From Alloyangia pacifica (lineage in GTDB: Bacteria > Pseudomonadota > Alphaproteobacteria > Rhodobacterales > Rhodobacteraceae): a stretch of 64,000 nt of DNA. Position numbers and translations under genes: made by a program. The notes below the pieces were generated by a model. That model was not told the origin of the DNA and searched no databases. It saw only the letters and a program-made list of their open reading frames with translations. Below are positions 29,266-39,396 of this stretch, piece after piece. Position 1 is the stretch's first letter. Each line of letters begins with the position of its first letter. Location of the stretch: NCBI RefSeq assembly GCF_020524285.1, contig NZ_JAIVKX010000020.1, positions 1 through 64,000 on the forward strand, given 5' to 3'.

Positions 29266-30018
29266 TCAGTTCAGGCCAAGGCCGGAAAGCGTGCTCTCCG
29301 CCTCGGCGCGCCACGCAGCGCGCAGCGTCTCGTTGTCCGTGTGGCGCAGGCCCATGGCCTTGAGCTTCTCGAAGCGCTCGGACACGGCCGGGCCGAAGGT
29401 CTCGGCCACGCGCGGCATCCAGTAGGCGACCGAGGCCCGCGCCTCGTCCGTCGCCCCGATCCGCTCGAGTCCCTCGATCCCCAACTCCATGTGCCGCTTC
29501 TCGCGCGGGAGAATGTCGCGCAGCACCTCGGCAAAGGGCTGGTAGGAGCAGCGCGCCAGCTCGCCCACCGCGTGCTGCGTCGCCAGCCCCATGAGCACGT
29601 TCATCACCACCGCGTCGGTCCAGCCGGTCAGCGGGTAGTGGAAGACCGAGAGCCGCATGTCGCCGCCGTGGCGCTTCGCCTCGAGCGTGCTGTCGCGGCT
29701 CTCGCGCGCGGCCCAGTCGTGCGCCCGTTCGTAGAGCGCCTTGTCGGTGCCGAAGCCTTCCATCAGGTCGAGCACGCGCTCGGCATGGTCGGCCTTTTCC
29801 AGGGTGATCCGGCTGGCGGCGATGCGCGCCTTGATGCCCGGCGCCCAGTTGATCGCCTCGGCGAAGCCGGCGGAACCCGCAAGCTCGCTGTCGACGAAGG
29901 AGGACATCAGCCGCAGCAGCTCGCCGCGGAAGCGCGGCGGCACGTTCTCAGGCGAGGTCAGCTTGCCGCCCTGCGCGAGATAATCGGCGATGGGCATGGT
30001 GTCGGTGTCATTCGTCAT
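29266..30018 (-). CDS. Extra PaaA/PaaC-family ferritin-like protein of the paa operon
   Basis: A 250-residue mostly helical protein inserted between paaE and paaZ, related to the Phenylacetate catabolic (PaaA/PaaC) ferritin-like family. The carboxylate helices are visible: E45 in F-V-D-S-E-L-A-G, E153 in V-G-E-L-A and E173-K-R-H176 as a full E-x-x-H. The first half-site instead reads K75-A-D-H78, so a complete di-iron centre is doubtful, recalling the non-catalytic PaaC subunit. Its start overlaps the paaE 3' end by 11 bp, so it is co-translated with the epoxidase. A structural, reactivating or alternative-substrate role is possible; none is shown. Confidence 0.75.
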   Translation of the reverse strand: MTNDTDTMPIADYLAQGGKLTSPENVPPRFRGELLRLMSSFVDSELAGSAGFAEAINWAPGIKARIAASRITLEKADHAERVLDLMEGFGTDKALYERAHDWAARESRDSTLEAKRHGGDMRLSVFHYPLTGWTDAVVMNVLMGLATQHAVGELARCSYQPFAEVLRDILPREKRHMELGIEGLERIGATDEARASVAYWMPRVAETFGPAVSERFEKLKAMGLRHTDNETLRAAWRAEAESTLSGLGLN

Positions 30019-31084
30019 AGCTGAGCACCACCTTGTCGGAGAGCGGAATGCATTGGCACGACAGCACGTAGCCGGCGCGCACCTCGTAGTCCTCGAGCGC
30101 GTGGTTGATCTCCATCTCGACCTCGCCTTCGAGCACCTTGGCGCGGCAGGTCGAGCAGACACCGGCCTTGCACGAATAGGGCGCGTCCATGTTGTTCTCG
30201 ATCGCCGCGTCCAGCACGGCGGTGCCGTCCTTCGGCATCTGGAAGGTGCGGGTCGCACCGTCGAGCGTGACCGAGACCTCGCAGGTGTTGCCCGCGGCGG
30301 CGGCCTGCTGAGAGACCGCCCGCTTCTTGGCCCGGCCCGGCTGCGACGAGGCGAAGAGCTCGAACTTGATCTGCGCGTCGGTCAGACCGGCCTGGCGCAG
30401 GCTTTCCGCGATGGTCAGCATCATCGGCTCGGGGCCGCAGATGAAGGCGGTGTCGACGCTCTCGGCATCGATCCAGAGGCGGAACAGCATGTCCATCTTC
30501 TCGGCGTCGATGCGGCCGGTGAAGAGGTCGATCTCCTGCCCCTCGCTCTCGAGGATGTGGATTACCGAGAAACGGCCGAGATAGGTGTTCTTCAGGTCCT
30601 CCAGCTCCTCGCGGAACATGATCGAGCCGACCTGGCGGTTGGCGTAGACCAGCGTGAAGGTGGCATTGGGCTCGCGCGACAGCACGGTCTTGATGATCGA
30701 CAGCACCGGGGTGATGCCCGAGCCGCCGGCGAAGCCGAGGTAGCTCTTGGCGCTCGGCGGATCGAGCACGCTGAAGAACCGGCCCTGCGGCACCATGGCG
30801 TCGAGCGTGTCGCCGGGTTTCAGATCCTCGTTGGCCCAGGTCGAGAAGGCACCGCCGTCAACGCGCTTGATGCCGACCTTGAGGCAGCCCTCGTCGAGCC
30901 CGGCGCAGATCGAGTAAGAGCGACGCAGCTCCTCGCCATCAAAGTCGCGGCGGAAGGTCAGGTACTGACCCTGGGTGAAGCCGAAATTCTCCGCGTCCTC
31001 GGCGCGCGGCTTGAGCGTGACCACCACGGCGTCGCGGGTCTCGCGGCGGACGTCGGTCACTTCGAGGGGATGAAAACGGGGCAT
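30008..31084 (-). CDS. paaE: Phenylacetyl-CoA 1,2-epoxidase reductase subunit
   Basis: Flavo-iron-sulfur reductase, 358 residues, passing electrons from NADPH to the PaaA di-iron centre. The FAD domain has R-R-S-Y-S-I-C near 53, the NAD(P) domain has G-G-S-G-I-T-P near 119 and C-G-P-E-P-M-M near 220. The C-terminal plant-type ferredoxin has C-K-A-G-V-C-S-T-C-R near 308 plus a fourth Cys near 345 (L-S-C-Q-C). Fifth gene of paaABCDE. Confidence 0.95.
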   Translation of the reverse strand: MPRFHPLEVTDVRRETRDAVVVTLKPRAEDAENFGFTQGQYLTFRRDFDGEELRRSYSICAGLDEGCLKVGIKRVDGGAFSTWANEDLKPGDTLDAMVPQGRFFSVLDPPSAKSYLGFAGGSGITPVLSIIKTVLSREPNATFTLVYANRQVGSIMFREELEDLKNTYLGRFSVIHILESEGQEIDLFTGRIDAEKMDMLFRLWIDAESVDTAFICGPEPMMLTIAESLRQAGLTDAQIKFELFASSQPGRAKKRAVSQQAAAAGNTCEVSVTLDGATRTFQMPKDGTAVLDAAIENNMDAPYSCKAGVCSTCRAKVLEGEVEMEINHALEDYEVRAGYVLSCQCIPLSDKVVLSYDE

Positions 31085-31150
31085 GTCAGACCTCCTCCTG
31101 TCTGGACAGGGACGTAGCTAGGGGATGCCCCGCCGGGGCATCGAAATGGC

Positions 31151-31672
31151 TCAGTGGCACTTGAAGTAGTCGAAGGGCTCGAGGCAGTCGCGGCAGCGGT
31201 AGCTGGCCTTGCAGGGGGTCGAGCCGTACTGGCTGACCCGCTCGGTGTGCGACGAGCCGCAGCGCGGGCAGGCGATGACCAGGTTCGACCGGCCCGAGAG
31301 CCGCGCCGCGCGGCCCGCCATCAGGCCGTCCGAGGCGGTGCCGTCCACCGGCGGTGCGATGCCGTAGGCGCGCAGCTTGTCGCGCGCCGCCTCGGTCACC
31401 CAGTCGGTGGTCCAGGGCGGCGACAGGCGGCGTTCCAGCCGCAGGTCGGTGATGCCCTTCTCGCGCAGGTGGGTCTCGATCATCAGGTCGATCACCGAGG
31501 TGGCGGGACAACCGGAATAGGTCGGCGTCACCGCCACCACCAGCGTCTCGCCCTCCCAGCGGACCTCGCGCACGATGCCCAGCTCGGTGACCGAGACGAC
31601 GGGGATCTCGGGGTCGGGCACCTCGCCCAGCCAGTCCCAGACCTGCTCGGTGGATGGCAGAACCGCGGTCAT
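31151..31672 (-). CDS. paaD: Phenylacetyl-CoA epoxidase maturation protein PaaD
   Basis: A 173-residue MIP18/DUF59-type protein thought to assist metal or Fe-S assembly for the epoxidase. The DUF59 part has V-P-D-P-E-I-P-V-V-S-V-T-E-L-G near 18 and P-T-Y-S-G-C-P near 49. The C-terminal zinc-ribbon-like part has C-P-R-C-G near 137 and C-R-D-C near 160. ATG 31672 lies 5 nt after the paaC stop; a longer frame upstream overlaps paaC and was rejected. Confidence 0.93.
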   Translation of the reverse strand: MTAVLPSTEQVWDWLGEVPDPEIPVVSVTELGIVREVRWEGETLVVAVTPTYSGCPATSVIDLMIETHLREKGITDLRLERRLSPPWTTDWVTEAARDKLRAYGIAPPVDGTASDGLMAGRAARLSGRSNLVIACPRCGSSHTERVSQYGSTPCKASYRCRDCLEPFDYFKCH

Positions 31673-31677
31673 CGGCC

Positions 31678-32532
31678 CTACCAGCTTGCGCCCGGGTAGG
31701 CGCGCTGCAGGAACTGCATCTCGGCAACGATGTAGCCAAGGTGCTCGGTGTGGCGCCCCTGCTTGCCGCCGGTCTGCGCGTCGAAACGCTGCTCGGGCTG
31801 GCTGAGCGTCGCCTCGTCCAGCACTTCGCCGACGGTGCGCTGCCAGAGCGGCAGCAGGTCCGCGAGCGCGGGCGCGATGCCTGCCTCGGCGACCGCCTCG
31901 TCGACCGCGTCGGCAGCGAACATCTCGCCGGTGTAGCCCCAGACCTTGTTCAGCGCCGCCTGCATACGGTTGTGGCTCTCCTCGGTGCCATCGCCCAGCC
32001 GGACCACGAGATCCGACGACCGCTCGAGGTGGTAGGACACCTCTTTCAGCGCCTTGGCGGCGATCTCGGCGACGCGCGGGCTCGACGATTTGGTCAGCGC
32101 GGTCAGCAGCTCGAAGTGGAAGGCATCGAACAGGAATTCGCGCATCAGCGTCACCGCCATGTCGCCGTTCGGCAGCTCCACCAGCTTGAGGTTGCGGAAC
32201 TTCATCGCGTCGCGCAGGAAGGCCAGCTCGTCGGCGCTGCGCCCCGCATCCTCGACCTCGGCGGCAAGGCCGAGCCACATCTGGGTGTGGCCGATGAGGT
32301 CGAGCGCGGTATTGGCCAGCGCGATGTCCTCTTCCAGCACTGGGCCGTGGCCGCACCATTCCGAGATGCGGTGGCCGAGGATCAGCGAATTGTCCCCCAT
32401 CCGGCATAGCCAGTCGAAGAAGGCGGGTTTCAGCGCCACGTCCGCGACATGCGGATCATGCGACTGCGCGGCGGCGGCGCGCTCGGCGAGCCGGGCCACA
32501 TCCGGCGTTGCGGCATTGGGAAGCGAGGGCAT
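31678..32532 (-). CDS. paaC: Phenylacetyl-CoA 1,2-epoxidase structural subunit PaaC
   Basis: Ferritin-like partner of PaaA in the epoxidase complex, 284 residues. Visible landmarks are L-G-H-R-I-S-E-W-C-G-H-G-P near 53, D-I-A-L-A-N-T-A-L-D-L-I-G-H near 69 and Y-H-L-E-R-S-S near 168. ATG 32532 overlaps the paaB stop (TGATG). The C-terminus carries G-R-H-T-E-H-L-G-Y-I-V-A-E-M-Q, usual for PaaC. Confidence 0.94.
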   Translation of the reverse strand: MPSLPNAATPDVARLAERAAAAQSHDPHVADVALKPAFFDWLCRMGDNSLILGHRISEWCGHGPVLEEDIALANTALDLIGHTQMWLGLAAEVEDAGRSADELAFLRDAMKFRNLKLVELPNGDMAVTLMREFLFDAFHFELLTALTKSSSPRVAEIAAKALKEVSYHLERSSDLVVRLGDGTEESHNRMQAALNKVWGYTGEMFAADAVDEAVAEAGIAPALADLLPLWQRTVGEVLDEATLSQPEQRFDAQTGGKQGRHTEHLGYIVAEMQFLQRAYPGASW

Positions 32533-32819
32533 CACATGTGCCCCACTTCATCGGGAATGTCGAAAAAGGTCGGGTGGCGGTAGACCTTGCTCTCGGCGGG
32601 ATCGAACAGCGGCCCCTTCTCGGAGGGCGCCGAGGCGGTGATCGCCGACGAGGGCACCACCCAGATCGACACGCCTTCCTTGCGGCGGGTGTAGACGTCG
32701 CGGGCGTTCTTGATCGCCATCTCGGCGTCCGGCGCATGCAGGCTGCCGACGTGGCGGTGGTTCAGCCCGTGCTGGCCCCGGATGAAGATCTCCCAGAGCG
32801 GCCATTCTTTCTTGGTCAT
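32532..32819 (-). CDS. paaB: Phenylacetyl-CoA 1,2-epoxidase small subunit PaaB
   Basis: Small non-catalytic subunit of 95 residues needed for epoxidase assembly. The family pattern W-P-L-W-E-I-F-I-R-G-Q-H-G-L-N-H-R-H-V-G-S-L-H-A opens the protein, and D-V-Y-T-R-R-K-E-G follows near 42. Lies 25 bp downstream of paaA. Confidence 0.96.
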   Translation of the reverse strand: MTKKEWPLWEIFIRGQHGLNHRHVGSLHAPDAEMAIKNARDVYTRRKEGVSIWVVPSSAITASAPSEKGPLFDPAESKVYRHPTFFDIPDEVGHM

Positions 32820-32844
32820 GTCACATCCTCCTCAATGCGCGCGC

Positions 32845-33843
32845 TTACTCGGCGGCCACGTTCGATGCCGCGCGGCGGGCGGCGGCCTTCTCGGCATAGG
32901 CGGTGAGCCCGTCACGGAACCACGCGCCCTTGTCCCAGGCCTTGCGCCGAGCGCCGAGGCGCTCCTCGTTGCAGGGGCCGTTGCCCTTGATCACCTCGAA
33001 GAACTCGGCCCAGTCGGGCTCGGCGAAATCGTAGTGACCCCGCGCCTCGTTCCAGGTGAGCGTCTCGTCGGGCACGGTGAGGCCGAGGTACTCGGCCTGC
33101 GGCACCGTCTCGTCGACGAATTTCTGGCGCAGCTCGTCGTTGGTGTTCATCTTAATTTTCCACGCCATCGACTGCGCGGAGTGCACCGAGTCCTTGTCGG
33201 ACGGGCCGAACATCATCAGCGAGGGGTACCAGAACCGGTTCAGCGCATCCTGCGCCATTTCCTTCTGCTCGGGCGTGCCCTGCGCCATCTTCATCATGAT
33301 CGCGTAGCCCTGCCGCTGGTGGAAACTCTCTTCCTTGCAGATGCGGATCATTGCGCGGCTGTAGGGACCGTAGGAGGTGCGCTGCAGCGGCACCTGGTTC
33401 ATGATCGCCGCGCCGTCGACCAGCCAGCCAACCGCGCCCATGTCGGCCCAGGTCAGCGTCGGGTAGTTGAAGATCGAGCTGTATTTCATCGCGCCGGAGT
33501 GCAGTTTTTCGAACAGCTCGTCGCGACTGACGCCCAGCGTCTCGGCGGCGGAGTAGAGGTAGAGCCCGTGCCCAGCCTCGTCCTGCACCTTGGCGAGCAG
33601 GATCGCCTTGCGCTCGAGCGTCGGCGCGCGGGTGATCCAGTTGCCCTCGGGCAACTGACCGACGATTTCCGAGTGCGCGTGCTGACCGATCTGGCGGATC
33701 AGCGTCTTGCGGTAGCCCTCGGGCATCCACTCTTTGGGCTCGATCTTCTCGCCGCGGTCGACCCGCTCCTGAAAGGCGCGCTCCTCGGGGCTCATTTCCT
33801 CAAGCGACTTCATGCCTTCCGATTTCACCATCTGTGCATACAT
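32845..33843 (-). CDS. paaA: Phenylacetyl-CoA 1,2-epoxidase catalytic subunit PaaA
   Basis: Di-iron monooxygenase subunit, 332 residues, epoxidising the aromatic ring of phenylacetyl-CoA. The iron-ligand pattern is intact: E59, E89-A-G-H92 and E172-S-F-H175 sit in ferritin-like helices. ATG 33843 has AAGGAGG upstream (spacing 7) and the conserved M-Y-A-Q-M-V start; 24 upstream in-frame codons overlap the paaJ tail and were rejected. Confidence 0.96.
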   Translation of the reverse strand: MYAQMVKSEGMKSLEEMSPEERAFQERVDRGEKIEPKEWMPEGYRKTLIRQIGQHAHSEIVGQLPEGNWITRAPTLERKAILLAKVQDEAGHGLYLYSAAETLGVSRDELFEKLHSGAMKYSSIFNYPTLTWADMGAVGWLVDGAAIMNQVPLQRTSYGPYSRAMIRICKEESFHQRQGYAIMMKMAQGTPEQKEMAQDALNRFWYPSLMMFGPSDKDSVHSAQSMAWKIKMNTNDELRQKFVDETVPQAEYLGLTVPDETLTWNEARGHYDFAEPDWAEFFEVIKGNGPCNEERLGARRKAWDKGAWFRDGLTAYAEKAAARRAASNVAAE

Positions 33844-33866
33844 GGTCGTGCCTCCTTGCTGAGGGG

Positions 33867-35072
<1,206 letters not shown>

Positions 35073-35110
35073 CCGAACCTCCTCCCTCGAGAATCGATGT
35101 TGGCCTTTAA

Positions 35111-35128
35111 TGACCGACCGTTCGGTCA
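35111..35128. promoter_or_regulatory. Candidate PaaR operator at the paaJ promoter
   Basis: TGACCGACCGTTCGGTCA is a palindrome with perfect 7-bp arms (TGACCGA/TCGGTCA) and the same ACCGNNCGNNCGGT core as the site at 23232-23249. It ends 39 bp before the paaJ ATG, in the paaX-paaJ gap, and would control the epoxidase operon. Confidence 0.78.
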
Positions 35129-35206
35129 GCTATTTAGCACGGAAACCGGCACGTGTTAATAGCATTGTTAAACATTGGCGTGATGTCTCCTCTCCTCCGC
35201 GTGCTT

Positions 35207-36079
35207 CTAGGATGCCGCCTCCCGCTTGAGTTGGAACAGGCGCCGGTCCGTTTCCGCGTTGCGCGCCATCAAGGTGCCGTCAGGATTGAGAAATTCCGCG
35301 CCAACATGGGCATCCGCCTGATCAGACAGGCCAAGGTACGCCCTGACGAAAAGCTTGCGAGCCCACTCCGCGGGCCACTCCGTCGGCCAGGCGGCGCGCG
35401 GCAGACGCGGGTCACTAAGCGCTGCGTGCCGGTAATCGTGGACCAGGCGAAGCCGCAAGGCGAGCGACTCCGCCGGGCTCAGCGGCGCACCATCGGCGAT
35501 CCGGTCGATGAGCCCGCTGTGCCGGTTCACGAAACGCTCGTAGGCGGCCGCAACGTCTTCCAGCCCCCACCTCTCGCGCGCAAGGGTGCGCAGATCCCCA
35601 TGCCCCTCGAGCTGCTTTGCCCGCATCAGAACGCCTTCAAGCGGCACCACGTCCTCCCGGTTGGGGGCAATGGCAACGTTTGGCGACAGGCGCGCCCAGG
35701 CCTCGGGAAGATCGGCCTCCCGAAGCCCGTCGGACAGGCAAAGAAGCCAGTCCTCGGGAGCCGGGGGTGGTGAAAACAACAGGCGCGCAGCATCGCGGAA
35801 CTCGTCCCGTGCTGCATCGGACAGGCGGTAATAGCTCTTTCGCCCGATACGCACGCCCTCGAGACGGCCAGACCCGACAAGGCGCGAGACCGCCGTGCGC
35901 ACGAGGCTTTCGTTCAGGCCATGCGCCGCACAGCATTCGATCAACGTGCCCATCCAGAGCATGCCGCCGCGCGGCTCGACCACGTCGCCATAGAGCGTGA
36001 CGATGAAAGCGGGCGCGCGCGGGGCTTCGGCCAATGCCGGCTCCCAATCTGCCGAAAACTGTCCTGCAGCCTCATTCAT
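35207..36079 (-). CDS. paaX: PaaX-family transcriptional repressor
   Basis: A 290-residue PaaX protein: an N-terminal winged-helix part (about 25-95, with F-I-V-T-L-Y-G-D-V-V and E-S-L-V-R-T-A-V-S-R-L-V) followed by the long C-terminal PaaX domain (W-L-L-C-L-S-D-G and later L-R-L-R-L-V-H-D-Y-R-H). PaaX proteins repress paa genes and release DNA on binding phenylacetyl-CoA. It is encoded upstream of paaJ in the same direction. Finding it beside a TetR-type PaaR is unusual; it may control a sub-operon, itself, or another aromatic pathway. Confidence 0.92.
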   Translation of the reverse strand: MNEAAGQFSADWEPALAEAPRAPAFIVTLYGDVVEPRGGMLWMGTLIECCAAHGLNESLVRTAVSRLVGSGRLEGVRIGRKSYYRLSDAARDEFRDAARLLFSPPPAPEDWLLCLSDGLREADLPEAWARLSPNVAIAPNREDVVPLEGVLMRAKQLEGHGDLRTLARERWGLEDVAAAYERFVNRHSGLIDRIADGAPLSPAESLALRLRLVHDYRHAALSDPRLPRAAWPTEWPAEWARKLFVRAYLGLSDQADAHVGAEFLNPDGTLMARNAETDRRLFQLKREAAS

Positions 36080-36140
36080 CGCATGCCCCCAAAAGCCAGG
36101 CCGGCACGCTGCCGGGCACCGCCACTCTAGGGAACACCGC

Positions 36141-36168
36141 TCAATATGTCACATCATTTTCATATTGA
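36141..36168. promoter_or_regulatory. Inverted repeat upstream of paaX
   Basis: Perfect 8-bp arms, TCAATATG and CATATTGA, with a 12-nt spacer, 62 bp upstream of the paaX ATG in an AT-rich patch of the 235-bp gap. Centre-to-centre spacing of about two DNA turns suits a dimeric repressor, possibly PaaX itself. Confidence 0.4.
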
Positions 36169-36314
36169 TGCGCACAAACGTGCCGTGTTTACGGCGGGAA
36201 CCGCTATACCGCGGCCCGGAGGCGGCGCGAGCCTGCGCCGTTCCGGCGCCGGACCAAGCGCGGCCCGAGCTGTGCGGGGCGGCAGTCGCCCCCGGCTTTC
36301 GGATCAGGTGCGGG

Positions 36315-37352
36315 TCAGGCCGAGCGGCGCTGCACAACCTCGAAGCCGAGGTCGATCACCAGCGGGCCATCCGTGTCGCCGCGCAGCCGTGCCAGCATGG
36401 CCTGCGCGGCCGCGCGACCAAAGGCCGCCATATCGACACGAACCGTGGTGATCGGCGGCTCGACCGAGGCGGCGAAGTCCTGATCGCCGAAACCGACCAC
36501 CGCGATCTGTCCCGGCACGTCGAAGCCCTGCGCCTGCGCCTCGACCAGCACGCCATGCGCCAGCAGGTCCGACGAGCATTGGATCAGACCGCCGCTGAAC
36601 CCCTGCTCGAGCAGCTGCCGCAGGGCCGCGCGACCGTTGGCCAGCGATGCCTGCGCTTCGAACAGCGCCCGCGGCACATCGCCGGGCACATGCCTCTGCC
36701 ATTCCTGCACGAAGGCCTCGCTGCGGCGCCGGGCGCGCTCGTCACCGGCCGAGACCGTGCCGACCTGCCGGTAGCCCGCCTTCCATGCGAAGTCGGCCAC
36801 CGCGCGGCCGGTCTCGACGTGGCTGAAGCCGACGCAGAAATCGATCGGGCTGTCGGTGATGTCCCAGACCTCGGCCACCGGGATCTCGGCGCCGAGCAGC
36901 ATCCGCCGCGACTGCGCCGAATGGTGAATGCCGGTCAGGAACATCGCGTCGGGCCGCCGCGACAGGTGCGCCGAGATTAGCTTTTCCTCGTCCTCGGTGC
37001 CAAAGCCGGTCTCGGACAGCAGGATCTGGTAGCCCGCCCCGCGCATCTCTTCCGAGAAGGCCTTCACCATGGAGGAATAGACGATATTGGTGATCGAGGG
37101 CACCAGCGCCGAGATCAGCATCGACTTGCTGGAGGCCAGCGCCCCGGCCAGCGCGTTGGGCACGAACCCGGTCTGCGCGATGGCTTCGCGGATCTTCGCC
37201 AGCGTCGCGGCAGAGACCTTTGTCGGGTCCGACAAAGCCCGCGAGACGGTGACCTGGCTCACGCCCGCGAGCCTGCCCACCGTCTCCATGGTCACTCCGC
37301 GGCCCTGGACCTTGCGCCCGGCCCGCGGTTTCTTTTCCTGCTCCTCGCCCAT
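36315..37352 (-). CDS. LacI-family regulator of the sugar-acid/TTT module
   Basis: A 345-residue LacI/GntR-type regulator. The HTH M-E-T-V-G-R-L-A-G-V-S-Q-V-T-V-S-R-A-L is at about 22-40, and the effector domain starts near 75 (I-S-A-L-V-P-S-I-T-N-I-V-Y). The likely start is ATG 37352; the upstream TTG has no better ribosome binding site. It follows tctA by 40 bp on the same strand, so it belongs to tctC-tctB-tctA. It is the natural candidate to bind the two palindromes at 40535-40552 and 40644-40661. Confidence 0.88.
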   Translation of the reverse strand: MGEEQEKKPRAGRKVQGRGVTMETVGRLAGVSQVTVSRALSDPTKVSAATLAKIREAIAQTGFVPNALAGALASSKSMLISALVPSITNIVYSSMVKAFSEEMRGAGYQILLSETGFGTEDEEKLISAHLSRRPDAMFLTGIHHSAQSRRMLLGAEIPVAEVWDITDSPIDFCVGFSHVETGRAVADFAWKAGYRQVGTVSAGDERARRRSEAFVQEWQRHVPGDVPRALFEAQASLANGRAALRQLLEQGFSGGLIQCSSDLLAHGVLVEAQAQGFDVPGQIAVVGFGDQDFAASVEPPITTVRVDMAAFGRAAAQAMLARLRGDTDGPLVIDLGFEVVQRRSA

Positions 37353-37392
37353 CGCGCGCAACTTTCTGCCAGCGGCGGCCCGGGCGCAAGCC

Positions 37393-38889
37393 TCAGACGG
37401 CCTCGTCCGAAATCTCTTTGTTCTTTTTCGACATCAGCGCGGCGCCTGCAACCGATCCCGCGATGAGGATCCAAAGAACCACGGCAATCCAGCTCTTGGT
37501 GAAGAAGATCGTCGCGTCACCGAAGCTCTCGAGGCTCTTGATGAAGTAGATCTCGGCGGACGGTCCGAGGATGAAGCCGATGATGAAGGGCGCCACCTCG
37601 AGTCGCAGCTTGGTGAAGAGCCAGCCCAGCACCCCGAAGATCAGCAGCGTCCAGACGTCGAACATGATGCCGTAGTTGATCGTGTAGGCGCCGATCACGC
37701 ACATCATCAGGATGACCGGGAAGAGGATGTGCTTGGGGATGGTCACCACCAGCGCGAAGTAGCGGATGGCGAAATACATCATGGCGAACATCGCGATGTT
37801 GGCGATCAGCATGGCGATGATCATCGCGTCCCAGGTGCCCGGGTTGTTGCCGATGAACAGCGGGCCGACCTGGATGCCCTGCAGGGTGAAGGCCCCGATG
37901 AGCAGCGCGGTCGTCGAGTCGCCCGGAATGCCCAGCGACAGCAGCGGCACCAGCGCCCCGCCGGTGAGACCGTTGTTGCCGGCTTCCGACGCCATGATGC
38001 CCGCCGGCTCGCCCTTGCCGAAGTTGCCGGGGCGCTTCGAGAAGGTCTTGGCGTTGGTGTAGCTGATGATCGAAGCCGCCGAGCCGCCGACGCCGGGCAG
38101 GATGCCGATGAAGGTGCCGATCAGCGACGAGCGCACGAGGTTGATGCTCTGACCCTTGAAGATGCCGAAGGAGAAGCGCGAGTGCTTGCCGACGTTGATG
38201 TCCTTGGTCGAATGGCCCTTGGGCACGCCGATCTCGGCCTGCTCGAGGATGGCCGCAAGACCGAAGAGGCCGATCAGCACGGGCAGCAGCGAGAAGCCGC
38301 TCTCCAGCCAGTACTCGGTGCCCGGCGGCACGAGGCGCAGCTCGCCGTTGCCCCCGCGCGAGATGTCGTAGGTGCCGATCAGGCTGATGAAGATCCCCAG
38401 CACGCCCGAGAAGATGCCGAGCAGCATGTCCGAGGACAGCGCCGCCATGACGGTGAGGGCGAAAAAGATGATCAGGAACTTCTCGACGTAGGAGAACTTG
38501 ATGGCGAAATCAGCCAGCGTCGGCGCGAAGAGGTCGAGCACCAGCAGCGAGATGAGGCCGCCGACGAGAGAGGCGACGATGCCGATGCGCAGCGCCTTCT
38601 CGCCCTCGCCCTTCTGCGCCATTGGATAGCCGTCGAAGGTTGTGGTGATCGAACTCGGCGTGCCGGGAATGCCCAGCAGGATGGCGGGCACGAGGCCCCC
38701 CGAGATGCCGCCGACGTAGAGGCCGAGCAGCAGCGCCAGCCCGTTCTCGAGGCCCAGCGAATAGGTCAGCGGCAGGCACACGGCGACGGCCATGGTGGCG
38801 GTCATGCCGGGGATAGCGCCGAAGATGATGCCGATCAGCGTGCCGCCGACGATCAGCGAGACGAAAAGCGGGGTAAGAATCTCGAACAT
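37393..38889 (-). CDS. tctA: Tripartite tricarboxylate transporter, large membrane subunit (TctA family)
   Basis: Main permease of 498 residues with about 12 hydrophobic segments. TctA hallmarks near the N-terminus are G-A-I-P-G-M-T-A-T-M (about 27), G-G-I-S-G-G-L-V-P-A-I-L-L-G-I-P-G-T-P (about 61) and F-D-G-Y-P-M-A-Q-K-G (about 85). A second P-G-x-G-G-S motif lies near 265. Works with TctB and the periplasmic TctC. Confidence 0.95.
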   Translation of the reverse strand: MFEILTPLFVSLIVGGTLIGIIFGAIPGMTATMAVAVCLPLTYSLGLENGLALLLGLYVGGISGGLVPAILLGIPGTPSSITTTFDGYPMAQKGEGEKALRIGIVASLVGGLISLLVLDLFAPTLADFAIKFSYVEKFLIIFFALTVMAALSSDMLLGIFSGVLGIFISLIGTYDISRGGNGELRLVPPGTEYWLESGFSLLPVLIGLFGLAAILEQAEIGVPKGHSTKDINVGKHSRFSFGIFKGQSINLVRSSLIGTFIGILPGVGGSAASIISYTNAKTFSKRPGNFGKGEPAGIMASEAGNNGLTGGALVPLLSLGIPGDSTTALLIGAFTLQGIQVGPLFIGNNPGTWDAMIIAMLIANIAMFAMMYFAIRYFALVVTIPKHILFPVILMMCVIGAYTINYGIMFDVWTLLIFGVLGWLFTKLRLEVAPFIIGFILGPSAEIYFIKSLESFGDATIFFTKSWIAVVLWILIAGSVAGAALMSKKNKEISDEAV

Positions 38890-38899
38890 GACGTATCCC

Positions 38900-39319
38900 T
38901 CAGGGCAGAGTCAGGAAGAGGGGATAGGTGAACAGCCACCAGACGAAGGTGGGCCCGACCAGCGCGACGATCAGCAGCGGCAGGATTTGCCGGAACCCCC
39001 GTTCGTGCATGAACAGGATGCCGGTCGCCAGCACGTAGGGAACCGAGCACAGCAGGAAGCCCATGCCGGTGTTCGGCCAGATGTCACCCACCGGTACCAT
39101 CAGCGAGAAGTAGAGCAGCGTCAGCGCCAGCGCGCCGAGGAAGCGCGGCTTGTCCATCGCCGACCAGGACTCGCGCCAGTAGCTGCCCGACGCCGCGATG
39201 CGCGCGCGGTCGCGGATCACGATGGCAAGGCCGAGCAGGCCGAGGACGATCGCGATGATGGTGGGGAAAATCAAGTGTGACGTGTCGAAGTCGATGGTCA
39301 CACGGGTAAGGTCGCCCAT
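38900..39319 (-). CDS. tctB: Tripartite tricarboxylate transporter, small membrane subunit (TctB family)
   Basis: A 139-residue membrane protein with four hydrophobic segments (about 10-30, 60-75, 80-95 and 112-135), the size and topology of TctB. GGAGG precedes the ATG. It lies between tctC (77 bp gap) and tctA (10 bp gap). Confidence 0.88.
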   Translation of the reverse strand: MGDLTRVTIDFDTSHLIFPTIIAIVLGLLGLAIVIRDRARIAASGSYWRESWSAMDKPRFLGALALTLLYFSLMVPVGDIWPNTGMGFLLCSVPYVLATGILFMHERGFRQILPLLIVALVGPTFVWWLFTYPLFLTLP

Positions 39320-39396
39320 TGGGTCCTCCCTATGGGTAGCTTGAGTCAGCGGGTCCGGCCGGGCTGGGCCCGGCCGGACCGAATGTCATCTGGCTA

